Shown here: positions 1-7,362 of the stretch, one piece after another | How positions within the stretch are numbered: position 1 is the first letter of the stretch | How the letters are laid out: each line of letters starts with the position of its first letter | NCBI GenBank assembly: GCA_943328885.2 | Contig: CALQBT020000040.1 | Span: forward strand, 1-11,101 | Source of the DNA: Bordetella parapertussis | GTDB taxonomy: Bacteria > Pseudomonadota > Gammaproteobacteria > Burkholderiales > Burkholderiaceae_C | Length of the DNA: 11,101 bases | Reading direction: 5' to 3' | Notes under the pieces: generated by a model | Seen by the model: the letters and a program-made list of their open reading frames with translations, nothing else | The model's database searches: none | Told to the model about the DNA's origin: nothing | Made by a program: the position numbers and the translations under genes

Positions 1-716
1 ACGGTGATCTGCACATGGTCGATGTGGTCGCGGTTCCACAGCGGCTCGAAGATGCTGTTGGCAAAGCGCATCAGCATGATGTTCTGCACTGTTTCCTTGC
101 CCAGGAAATGGTCCATGCGGTAGATCTGAGGCTCGGCCAAGCTGCGGCGCAGCTGGGTGTTGAGAGCGCGCGCCGAGGCCATGTCGTGACCGAAAGGCTT
201 CTCGACCACCACCCGGCGCCAACGGCCTGGTGCTTCGGTGACGAGCCCGGCAGCGCCGAGCTGGTCGACGATGCCGCCGAAAAACCGCGCCGCGACCGCC
301 AGGTAGAACAACACGCTGTCGCCGTTGTGCTGGGCTGCACTGACCTCGCCGAGCTTGTCGCCCAACCGGGCGTAAGCCAGCGGGTCGGCGAAATCACCCG
401 GCAGGTAGCTGATGCGCTGGAGCAACTCGTTCCAATGCACCTCGTCGAGCACCTGTGAGTAATGCTTGTCGGCGGCAAAAGCGCGCACCGCGGCGTCGAG
501 GTGCTGGCGGAATGCGCCATCTGTCATCTCGAGCCGGTCGACCCCGACGAGCGCGAACTTCTCCGGCAGCAGACCAGTGCGCGCCAGGTTGTAAAGCGCC
601 GGGATCAGCAAGCGCTTGGTCAGGTCGCCAGCCGCGCCAAAGATGACCACAGTGCAAGCGGGCGCCTGCTGGCCGTGCGGGATTGCTTCGTGATCGACAT
701 CATCGGCTTTGGCCAC
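1..716 (-). CDS. zwf: Glucose-6-phosphate 1-dehydrogenase, N-terminal 238 residues (3' end outside window)
   Basis: Oxidises glucose 6-phosphate to 6-phosphogluconolactone with NAD(P)+, the first step of the cytosolic oxidative pentose phosphate pathway. Reading from a GTG at 716 gives an open frame to the window edge. It has the nucleotide-binding motif GAAGDLTKR at residues 27-35, an EKPFGHD segment near 170-177, and the family signature IYRMDHFLGKE with Asp202, His203 and Lys207. The family is usually about 480-500 residues, so roughly half is missing only because the window ends. The GTG start is chosen because AGAAAGGA lies 6 nt upstream (plus-strand 723-730), inside the end of gnd, and because the preceding gene stops 3 nt away. 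This indicates one transcript and translational coupling with gnd. The nearby ATG at 725 is in a different frame that stops after seven codons. Identity is secure; the start codon is less so. Confidence 0.95.
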   Translation of the reverse strand, partial: MAKADDVDHEAIPHGQQAPACTVVIFGAAGDLTKRLLIPALYNLARTGLLPEKFALVGVDRLEMTDGAFRQHLDAAVRAFAADKHYSQVLDEVHWNELLQRISYLPGDFADPLAYARLGDKLGEVSAAQHNGDSVLFYLAVAARFFGGIVDQLGAAGLVTEAPGRWRRVVVEKPFGHDMASARALNTQLRRSLAEPQIYRMDHFLGKETVQNIMLMRFANSIFEPLWNRDHIDHVQIT

Positions 717-719
717 GGA

Positions 720-1700
<981 letters not shown>

Positions 1701-2001
1701 TGCGCTTCCTTTTGAGTAGGGGGGAATTTCTGAGCGCACTTTACACAGAATGCTGCTTTTTGGAATAGCCCATATCCAGCAACTTGCCGCACGCTGGCAG
1801 GTCCGGGTCTGGCGGAACTAGCACCAGCCCCCAGCGTCGAGCGCGGTCTCAGTTCAACGAGCAACGGCCTTGGCGCCGGATCAGTCAAGTCAAATCGGAC
1901 GGCCAGTGGTCCTCGCCGCACTTATCGAAGAGCTGCCAGCACAGCCTAGCAACCATTTCCGAAAAGACCGTTAACCACGAAATTTGAGAAAACTGTTGTA
2001 A

Positions 2002-2031
2002 TTTGTCAAAAAATGTCACTTAATGTCAAAT
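2002..2031. repeat. Three 10-bp direct repeats with TGTCA core upstream of sulP
   Basis: TGTCA occurs at 2004-2008, 2014-2018 and 2024-2028, exactly 10 bp apart. The units read TTTGTCAAAA, AATGTCACTT and AATGTCAAAT. A 10-bp period puts each core on the same face of the helix, as in tandem binding sites for a regulator. The array overlaps the putative sulP promoter. No specific regulator can be named from the sequence. Confidence 0.55.
2003..2031 (+). promoter_or_regulatory. Putative sigma70-type promoter for sulP
   Basis: TTGTCA at 2003-2008 (5 of 6 match to TTGACA) and TCAAAT at 2026-2031 (4 of 6 to TATAAT) are separated by 17 bp, in the only AT-rich part of the spacer. The predicted start, about 2038, would leave a leader of roughly 34 nt. 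The -35 box falls in the first TGTCA repeat and the -10 box overlaps the third, so a protein bound to the repeats would be expected to block this promoter. This is a consensus match only. Confidence 0.4.
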
Positions 2032-2071
2032 TAATTCACATCGGAGCGACGCCTAGGCTGATCGGTCCGAC

Positions 2072-4291
2072 ATGAGCACATCCCGACAAGCAAATCTACT
2101 GACAGCACCCGGCATCGGCGGCGACATCTGGGGTGGCTTTGCCGCGATGCTGGTCGCACTGCCATCGGCGATTGCTTTTGGTGTCACGATCTTTTCGCCA
2201 CTCGGCGCCGAGTTCGGGGCCAAAGGTGCGCTCGCTGGCATGCTCGGCGCCACGGCGCTCGGCCTGATTGCCGCAATCTTCGGCGGCACCCAGCGACTGA
2301 TTTCCGCACCCTGTGCACCAGCCGCCGCAGTGCTGTCCGCGTTGACGATCCAGTTGAGCCAGCAAGGTCTTCCGGCCAGCGCGATCGTGCTGACCCTGTT
2401 TCTAGTGGCGCTGGCCAGCAGCGCGGCGCAGATCCTGTTCGGCGTGCTGCGCATCGGCCAGCTGATCAAGTACATGCCGTTTCCGGTCGTCAGCGGCTAC
2501 CTCAGCGGTGTCGGCCTCATCATCATCCTGAGCCAGTTGCCCAAATGGCTGTCACTGCCCAAGGGCACGAGTTGGTGGCAGGGGCTGATGCAGCCCTCGC
2601 TGTGGCAGTTGCCAGGCTTGCTGATCGGCGGCGCGACGGCTGGCGCGATGCTACTGGCCCCCCGGATTTCGCAGCGCATCCCCGCCGTGATCCAGGGCTT
2701 GATCGCCGGCATCGCGATGTACTGGCTGCTCGCGCTGTCGAACTGGCCCGAGTTGAGGTCGCTGGCGCACAACGATCTGGTGATCGGACAACTCTCGACA
2801 CAAGCCGGCGGCTTCCTGGCGACGCTGAGCGGTCCCTGGTCCAGTCTTTCATCGGTGGCGCTACCGCGCTGGGACCTGGTCCTGGTCCCGGCGCTGACGC
2901 TGTCGGTGCTGCTGTCGATCGACACCCTCAAGACCTGTCTCGTGCTCGATGCGCTGACCGGAACCCGTCACAACGCCAACCGTGAGCTGGTCGGTCAGGG
3001 TCTGGGCAATCTGGTGTCGACACTGATCGGCGGTGCGCCGGGGGCCGGGACGATGGGCGCAACCCTGGTGAACAAGGCCAGCGGGGGAACGACTGCATGG
3101 TCGGGGATTTTCCAGGGTTTATGGTCGTTGCTGGCCGTGCTGTTGCTCACGCCGCTGATCGCCTGGGTGCCGGTGCCCGCACTGGCGGCGCTGCTGATCG
3201 TCATCGGCATCAGGATGATCGACTGGAAGTCGCTGCAGATGGTCCGTTCGCGCGACACCATTCTCGACTTCCTGGTCATCGCCGTGGTCGTGCTCGTGGC
3301 CAACACGGTCAGCCTGATCGCCGCCTCCGGCCTGGGCGTTGCCTTGGCGGCCTTGATGTACATCAGCGAGCAAATTCACACCTCGACCGTGCGCAGAAAG
3401 AGTTTCGGCAGCGCCTTGTTTTCCAAGCGCATTCGCAGCACGGTCGAGCGCCAGATCCTCGAGCGCGAGGGTGCCAAGTCGGTCGTGTTCGAATTGCAGG
3501 GGAGCCTGTTCTTCGGCACCACCGACCAGCTCTACAGCGCCATCGAGGCGGAGCTTCAAGGCGCACGCTACGTCATGCTCGACTTCTTCAGGGTGCAGTC
3601 GCTGGACTTGACCGCAGGCCACATGATCGAGCGCATCCGCAACATGCTGTCGACGCGACAGGCCACGCTGGTGCTGAGCCGACTGCCTGAACGCTTGCCC
3701 AATGGGCGCGATTTGCGCAGCTACGTCGAGCACATCGGACTGCTGTCGGATGGTCTCACGAAGGTCTTCGACGAGTTCAACGACGCGCTCGAATGGCTCG
3801 AAGACGAGATCCTGAAAGAGGCCGGCGTCGATATCGAGTCGCCGCACGCCCTGCAGCTTGCGGAATTCGAAATCTTCAAGCATCTCAGCGCAGCCGAGAT
3901 GCGCTCGCTGCAAGCCATCGCGCACACGCGCAATGCCGCTGCTGGCGAATTGGTTCTGCGGGCCGGTACTGCTGGCCAGGAATTGCTGCTGATCGCGCAG
4001 GGCGAGTTGAAGGTCAGCCTGTCGCTGCGCGGTGGCAAAAGCATTCATCTCGCAACGCTTGGGCGCGGACAGTTTCTGGGTGAAATGTCCTTCCTCGATG
4101 GGTGGCCCTACTCGGCCGATGTTCACGCGCTCGCCGACACGGCGCTGATCTGCATCGGCCGTCAGGCGCTCGACGCCATCGTTGCCAACGATGAGAGAAC
4201 CCGCGCCAGCATCTTCAAGACCATTGCCATGGCCATCGCCGCACGGCTGCGCCACACCAATGCCGAACTGCGAGAGATACGCGAGGCATGA
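2072..4291 (+). CDS. SulP-family anion transporter with STAS and cyclic-nucleotide-binding-like domains
   Basis: Inner-membrane anion transporter of the SulP (SLC26) family; substrates in the family include sulfate and bicarbonate, and which applies here cannot be told. The product is 739 residues. Residues about 15-435 are a hydrophobic multi-helix transport domain with SulP-typical segments such as RHNANRELVGQGLGNLVS. A STAS domain follows (about 465-575, with DFFRVQSLDLTAGH). A C-terminal cNMP-binding-like domain (about 590-720) has the phosphate-cassette core GQFLGEMSFLDG. In that cassette Glu671 is present, but the position of the ligand-binding arginine of CRP-type domains (R before S-A) is Tyr680, so cAMP binding is doubtful. 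The start at 2072 has only a weak ribosome-binding site; TCGGAGCG at 2041-2048 is too far upstream to serve it. It stands alone, 141 bp before the next gene on the same strand. Confidence 0.9.
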   Translation: MSTSRQANLLTAPGIGGDIWGGFAAMLVALPSAIAFGVTIFSPLGAEFGAKGALAGMLGATALGLIAAIFGGTQRLISAPCAPAAAVLSALTIQLSQQGLPASAIVLTLFLVALASSAAQILFGVLRIGQLIKYMPFPVVSGYLSGVGLIIILSQLPKWLSLPKGTSWWQGLMQPSLWQLPGLLIGGATAGAMLLAPRISQRIPAVIQGLIAGIAMYWLLALSNWPELRSLAHNDLVIGQLSTQAGGFLATLSGPWSSLSSVALPRWDLVLVPALTLSVLLSIDTLKTCLVLDALTGTRHNANRELVGQGLGNLVSTLIGGAPGAGTMGATLVNKASGGTTAWSGIFQGLWSLLAVLLLTPLIAWVPVPALAALLIVIGIRMIDWKSLQMVRSRDTILDFLVIAVVVLVANTVSLIAASGLGVALAALMYISEQIHTSTVRRKSFGSALFSKRIRSTVERQILEREGAKSVVFELQGSLFFGTTDQLYSAIEAELQGARYVMLDFFRVQSLDLTAGHMIERIRNMLSTRQATLVLSRLPERLPNGRDLRSYVEHIGLLSDGLTKVFDEFNDALEWLEDEILKEAGVDIESPHALQLAEFEIFKHLSAAEMRSLQAIAHTRNAAAGELVLRAGTAGQELLLIAQGELKVSLSLRGGKSIHLATLGRGQFLGEMSFLDGWPYSADVHALADTALICIGRQALDAIVANDERTRASIFKTIAMAIAARLRHTNAELREIREA

Positions 4292-4327
4292 GCCGCCGTC
4301 GCTGTGCATCGGTACCCGGGCAAACAG

Positions 4328-4347
4328 CCGGCGGCATGGGGCGCCGG
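4328..4347 (+). other. GC-rich hairpin after sulP, possible weak terminator or mRNA end structure
   Basis: CCGGCG at 4328-4333 and CGCCGG at 4342-4347 form a perfect 6-bp GC-only stem with an 8-nt loop, 36 nt after the SulP stop codon. There is no following T-tract, so it does not look like a standard intrinsic terminator. It may slow polymerase or protect the mRNA end, or be chance in GC-rich DNA. Confidence 0.25.
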
Positions 4348-4417
4348 TGCGGCAGCGCCGGATTTGATGCGCAGACGACCCCGTCGGCGCAGCACTGATG
4401 CAGCACATTGAATCATC

Positions 4418-4425
4418 AAGAGGGG
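4418..4425 (+). promoter_or_regulatory. Ribosome-binding site of the glutamate-synthase-like gene
   Basis: AAGAGGGG lies 7 nt before the ATG at 4433. It is the best Shine-Dalgarno match on the plus strand of this region and fixes the start of the gene. Confidence 0.7.
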
Positions 4426-4432
4426 TATTGCC

Positions 4433-6037
4433 ATGCAATTGATTGCCGGTAGATTTTCATTGTTGACCTATACGACCCTGCTGGGTCTATTATTTCTGTA
4501 TCTCGCAGTCGGAAATATTTACTGGTCGCCACTGTTTTTGATTTTTTCGGCCTGCTCCCTGCTCGGCTTCAGAGACTTGCTTCAAAAAAAGCATGCGGTG
4601 CTCGGAAACTACCCTTTGCTGGGTCGTTTCAGGTACTTTTTTGAAACCATTCGACCAGAGCTCAGACAATACTTCTGGGAATCCGATTCAGACAAGGTGC
4701 CTTATTCCAGAAATCAACGCGCCATCGTTTATCAACGCGCCAAGAGTGTGATGGCAGCGCGCCCGTTCGGCTCCATGCAGGACATGTATGTAGAGGATTT
4801 CAACTGGTTGAACCACTCGATGCAACCGACCCATATCGAGAACCAGAACTTCAGGATCCAGGTCGGAACCGGGCCCAAGCGCTACGACATGTCGCTGCTC
4901 AACATCTCGGGCACCTCGTTTGGCGCGATGTCGCCCCCCGGGATTCAGGCGCTCAGCGCCGGCGCCAAGATCGGCGGCTTTGCCCACAACACCGGCGAGG
5001 GTTCGCTGTCGCCCCACCACGAGGCGGGCGGCGGCGACACCATTTGGCAGATCGCCACGGGCTATTTCGGCTGCCGCACGGCGGACGGGAAATTCGACCG
5101 GGAAAAATTCAAAGCCAAAGCGGCCCTGGACCAGGTCAAGATGATCGAGATCAAGCTCAGCCAAGGCGCCAAGCCTGGACACGGCGGCATTCTGCTGGCC
5201 CCCAAAGTGACGCCTGAAATCGCCCGGACGCGCGGCGTCGAGGCCTACAAAGACTGCATCTCGCCGAGCCGCCATTCCGAGTTCTCGACGCCCAACGGCT
5301 TGCTCGCCTTCGCCCAGGAGCTGCGCGATCTGTCAGGCGGCAAGCCCGTTGGCATCAAGCTGTGTGTGGGTCATCCCTGGGAGTTCATCGCGATCGTCAA
5401 AGCCATGGTCGAGACCGGCAGTCATCTCGATTTCGTCACCGTGGACGGTGCCGAAGGCGGCACCGGGGCTGCGCCCGCTGAATTCACCGATCACCTGGGC
5501 AGCCCGCTGCGCGACGCCCTTGTCTTTGTCGACAACACCTTGCGCGGTGCGGGCATCCGAGACCGCGTGAAAGTCGGCGCCTCCGGCAAGATCATCAGCG
5601 CCTACGACATCATCCACCATGTCACCCTTGGTGCCGACTGGTGCAACATGGCGCGGCCCTTCATGTTCGCGCTCGGCTGCATCCAGGCGCGCAACTGCGC
5701 GTCGGGCCACTGCCCGACCGGGCTTGCCACGATGGATCCCCAACGCTACCGCGTGGTGGACGTGGCAGACCGGGCGCAACGGGTGGCCAATTTTCACAAG
5801 AACACCTTGATCGCAGTCGCTGAAATGCTCGAGTCCGCCGGCTTGCAGCACCCTGACGAGCTCACGCGCCATCACATCGAGCGCCGCCTGTCGGGCAGTC
5901 GGGTCGAACACGAAGCCGACATCTACCCGGAGGTCGAAACCAATGCGTTGAATCAAGGTGGAAAGATAGAAGACAAGCGGCTCATCAAGTACTGGAGCCG
6001 TGTCAGCGGAACGAGCTTTCAGTTGCAGGCGCATTGA
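4433..6037 (+). CDS. Membrane-anchored FMN-binding glutamate synthase family protein
   Basis: The 534-residue product matches the FMN/iron-sulfur synthase domain of glutamate synthase large subunits. Two hydrophobic segments at residues about 8-45 should anchor it in the membrane. The synthase barrel shows GEGSLSPHHEAGGGD, KLSQGAKPGHGG, a VDGAEGGTGA flavin-binding segment, and the 3Fe-4S cysteines Cys416, Cys422 and Cys427 with the spacing C-x5-C-x4-C seen in GltB. The N-terminal glutaminase domain of GltB is missing, and no GltD-like reductase is nearby. Ordinary glutamate synthesis from glutamine is therefore not supported, and the true substrate is unknown. The first 250 bases are clearly more AT-rich than the rest. 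A truncated thiamine-diphosphate enzyme gene follows after 39 nt, suggesting the two once formed an operon. Confidence 0.9.
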   Translation: MQLIAGRFSLLTYTTLLGLLFLYLAVGNIYWSPLFLIFSACSLLGFRDLLQKKHAVLGNYPLLGRFRYFFETIRPELRQYFWESDSDKVPYSRNQRAIVYQRAKSVMAARPFGSMQDMYVEDFNWLNHSMQPTHIENQNFRIQVGTGPKRYDMSLLNISGTSFGAMSPPGIQALSAGAKIGGFAHNTGEGSLSPHHEAGGGDTIWQIATGYFGCRTADGKFDREKFKAKAALDQVKMIEIKLSQGAKPGHGGILLAPKVTPEIARTRGVEAYKDCISPSRHSEFSTPNGLLAFAQELRDLSGGKPVGIKLCVGHPWEFIAIVKAMVETGSHLDFVTVDGAEGGTGAAPAEFTDHLGSPLRDALVFVDNTLRGAGIRDRVKVGASGKIISAYDIIHHVTLGADWCNMARPFMFALGCIQARNCASGHCPTGLATMDPQRYRVVDVADRAQRVANFHKNTLIAVAEMLESAGLQHPDELTRHHIERRLSGSRVEHEADIYPEVETNALNQGGKIEDKRLIKYWSRVSGTSFQLQAH

Positions 6038-6076
6038 TGATTTGTCGACCATCCTCCTCAACTTTGGCTCGATAAG

Positions 6077-6385
6077 ATGAATATCTCAAAAAGATCCATC
6101 AAGGGATCCGATCTCTTTGTCGAGGCGCTCGTCAACGAGGGCGTTGAATACATCTTCGCGGTCCCCGGCGAGGAAAACCTTGACATGCTGGAGTCCATCC
6201 GCGGCTCCAAGATCAAACTCATCGTGACCCGCCATGAGCAGAGCGCGGCTTTCATGGCTGCGACCTATTGCCGCCTGACCGGGCGTGCCGGTGTCTGCAT
6301 CAATCCACCGAACTTCAGCGAGGTGAAAAACCTGCGCGAGTTTGACCGCGTTGAGGCGCTGCAACTGGCCAATTGGGCGATTTGA
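6077..6385 (+). pseudogene. Acetolactate synthase-type enzyme, N-terminal fragment
   Basis: Residues 1-75 (to about 6301) read as the start of the thiamine-diphosphate-binding N-terminal domain of acetolactate synthase large subunits. They include GVEYIFAVPGEENLDMLES, the TRHEQSAAFMAATY segment with the conserved cofactor-activating glutamate (Glu54), and LTGRAGVCI. Here the family normally continues with a serine/glycine-rich GPG loop and about 470 more residues. Instead the frame enters unrelated sequence (NPPNFSEV onward) and stops at 6385. The gene has thus lost about 85% of its length by a deletion or insertion join near 6301. No remainder of the gene was found in the window. It lies 39 nt after the glutamate-synthase-like gene. 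The 102-residue product cannot be an active synthase. Confidence 0.85.
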
Positions 6386-6436
6386 CGCCTGCTATCTTGC
6401 CGGCCGATGTGCGCGCGGGGCTAGCTCAGCTCAGTC
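6302..6436. other. Unassigned junction sequence after the truncated synthase
   Basis: From the break at about 6301 to the promoter at 6437 no recognisable gene is present. The first 84 nt are read as the foreign tail of the broken synthase frame (ending in LQLANWAI). The remainder is GC-rich and includes a stretch GGGGCTAGCTCAGCTCAG at 6417-6434. I could not assign its origin; it probably came in with the neighbouring mobile modules. Confidence 0.4.
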
Positions 6437-6465
6437 TTGACGTAGTGCAACAGTTGCACTATCCT
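6437..6465 (+). promoter_or_regulatory. Putative sigma70 promoter of the DUF4160-DUF2442 operon
   Basis: TTGACG (6437-6442) and TATCCT (6460-6465) are separated by exactly 17 bp. They match the -35 and -10 consensus at 5 and 4 of 6 positions. Transcription would start near 6472, which is the A of the first ATG of the DUF4160 frame, so the mRNA would be leaderless or nearly so. The whole spacer is a perfect palindrome (separate entry), which argues for tight regulation. Confidence 0.55.
6443..6461. promoter_or_regulatory. 19-bp perfect palindrome, likely operator
   Basis: TAGTGCAACAGTTGCACTA has two 9-bp arms (TAGTGCAAC and GTTGCACTA) that are exact reverse complements around a central A at 6452. 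It fills the 17-bp promoter spacer and the first two bases of the -10 box, the classic place for a repressor dimer. The obvious candidate binder is the HTH of the DUF2442 protein encoded by the same operon, by analogy with autoregulated toxin-antitoxin operons; that link is inference. Confidence 0.65.
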
Positions 6466-6471
6466 GCATCA

Positions 6472-6689
6472 ATGCCGGTCATGCACAAGTTTTCGGCATC
6501 GCGCGTGGTGGTGACCACTTGCTTGCCCACGTCCACGTTCAGTTGCGGGATGGGCGCGAGTGCACGGTCGAGCTGGACAGCTTGACTATCGTTGGCCGAA
6601 TCGCTGCACGCGAGATCCGAGAGGAGTTGCTGTGGATCGGCTCAAACAGTGCCTGGCTGCATGAAGAATGGCGGAGCTTGAACCCATGA
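6472..6689 (+). pseudogene. DUF4160 family small protein, frameshifted near its start
   Basis: From ATG 6472 the frame reads MPVMHKF and then leaves the family. Restoring one T in the T-run at 6490-6493 joins it to the frame ending at 6689 and gives a 72-residue protein. That protein starts MPVMHKFFGIARGGDH, continues through AHVHVQLRDGRECTVELDSL, and ends HEEWRSLNP. The H-x-H motif, acidic strand and C-terminal HEEW helix fit DUF4160. After the shift, no ATG or GTG start precedes the conserved part in that frame; a TTG occurs at 6519. The sequence at the shift is not a standard slippery heptamer, so a mutation or a sequencing indel is likelier than programmed frameshifting. Its stop overlaps the next start in ATGA, the coupling expected of a two-gene module. 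DUF4160 and DUF2442 genes are often neighbours; a toxin-antitoxin-like role is conjecture. Confidence 0.7.
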
Positions 6690-7180
6690 GCGAATTTTTT
6701 CACCCCAAGCTGCTGGCCGTTGAGGCCTTGGCACCGTATCGGCTGCGCACGAGTTGGAGCACCGGCGAGGTGCTGGACGTCGATGTCGAGGCAGTGCTGC
6801 GTGGCACACCTGCGTTGACCAAGCTTCTCAAGCCAAAGGTCTTTGCCAAGGCACACCTTGCTGGCTGGGGCCACGGCATCGAATGGTTCGATGCCGAGCT
6901 GGGCGCAGACAACGTTTACGCCTGGGCCAAGGAACAAGCGGGCGAAGTCAGTCACCAGATGTTCGACACCTGGATGTATCGAAATAGCCTGTCACTGAAC
7001 ACAGCTGCCGATGCCTTGGGCATCAGCCGTCGCATGGTGAGCTACTACCGCACAGCGCACAAAGCTATTCCCCGAGCGATCTGGCTGGCTTGCCTGGGCT
7101 GGGAGGCCACCATGCCGAAGCCCAAGACCTTGCCGCTTGCGCTGCCAACGGCCAGGGAATACGCGTTGGCGCATGCTTGA
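6686..7180 (+). CDS. DUF2442 domain protein with C-terminal helix-turn-helix
   Basis: The 164-residue product has a DUF2442 domain at about residues 5-85 (FHPKLLAVEALAPYRL, STGEVLDVDVEAVLRG, GIEWFDAELGADNVYAWA). A helix-turn-helix follows at about 102-125 (LNTAADALGISRRMVSYY), then PRAIWLACLGWEA and a basic, proline-rich tail. Start 6686 is chosen over an in-frame ATG at 6668 because it overlaps the DUF4160 stop as ATGA and has GGCGGAG 9 nt upstream. The gene itself is intact even though its partner is frameshifted. As a DNA-binding protein encoded directly behind a palindromic operator, it probably represses its own operon, like an antitoxin. The function of DUF2442 itself is not established. 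An alternative is a stand-alone transcription regulator carried by a mobile element. Confidence 0.8.
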   Translation: MSEFFHPKLLAVEALAPYRLRTSWSTGEVLDVDVEAVLRGTPALTKLLKPKVFAKAHLAGWGHGIEWFDAELGADNVYAWAKEQAGEVSHQMFDTWMYRNSLSLNTAADALGISRRMVSYYRTAHKAIPRAIWLACLGWEATMPKPKTLPLALPTAREYALAHA

Positions 7181-7362
7181 TGCGTATTTCGGATCATCGT
7201 GACCGCCGAATGCTGGGGACAGCGCTTGGCGTTGATCGGCGCACGCTGGCGTACTGGTGGGACTGGTGACCAGAGCAATTCACGCAGACGCCGCTGTGGC
7301 GTGCGATGTGCGCGCAGTTCATACCGCTGTTGCCTGAAGCGCAGATCCTGGGCGAGTGCCTA
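7180..7362 (+). pseudogene. Remnant of an HTH protein resembling transposon-associated proteins
   Basis: One frame, from the ATG at 7180 that overlaps the previous stop, reads TALGVDRRTLAYWWDW, then a TGA at 7267-7269, then PEQFTQTPLWRAMCAQF and IPLLPEAQILGEC up to about 7362. Both pieces resemble one continuous segment. An HTH of the type GVDRRTLARW is followed by a W-rich helix and a TPFW...AQFMP segment, seen in short proteins that accompany insertion sequences (some annotated DUF6431). With an in-frame stop, no N-terminal zinc-ribbon region and an end running into antisense brnA, it cannot be a whole gene. The family assignment rests on recognition by eye and is tentative. Confidence 0.4.

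Larger units (their letters stand above)
1701..2071. other. Intergenic region between divergent gnd and sulP
   Basis: This 371-bp stretch separates gnd (minus strand) from the SulP gene (plus strand). Short open frames exist on both strands (for example plus 1784-1987) but resemble no protein family and lack convincing ribosome-binding sites. The half next to gnd is GC-rich and unremarkable. From about 1960 to 2040 the sequence becomes markedly AT-rich and carries the TGTCA repeat array and a likely promoter, described separately. No terminator-like hairpin with a T-tract was seen. Confidence 0.6.

Noticed and set aside
1784..1987. Small 67-codon frame in the gnd-sulP spacer
   Set aside because: No ribosome-binding site, no resemblance to known proteins, and it runs into the AT-rich promoter area.
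3119..4438. A 439-codon minus-strand open frame opposite sulP
   Set aside because: Antisense shadow of the STAS/cNMP part of a well-supported gene; no recognisable domain.
6417..6434. GGGGCTAGCTCAGCTCAG resembles the 5' end of a tRNA-Ala gene
   Set aside because: No D-loop continuation, anticodon arm or T-arm follows; the promoter for the DUF4160 operon begins immediately after.
6487..6497. Programmed frameshift in the DUF4160 gene at AAGTTTTCGG
   Set aside because: It does not fit the X XXY YYZ slippery rule in the zero frame and the T-run is only four long; a mutation or read error is simpler.
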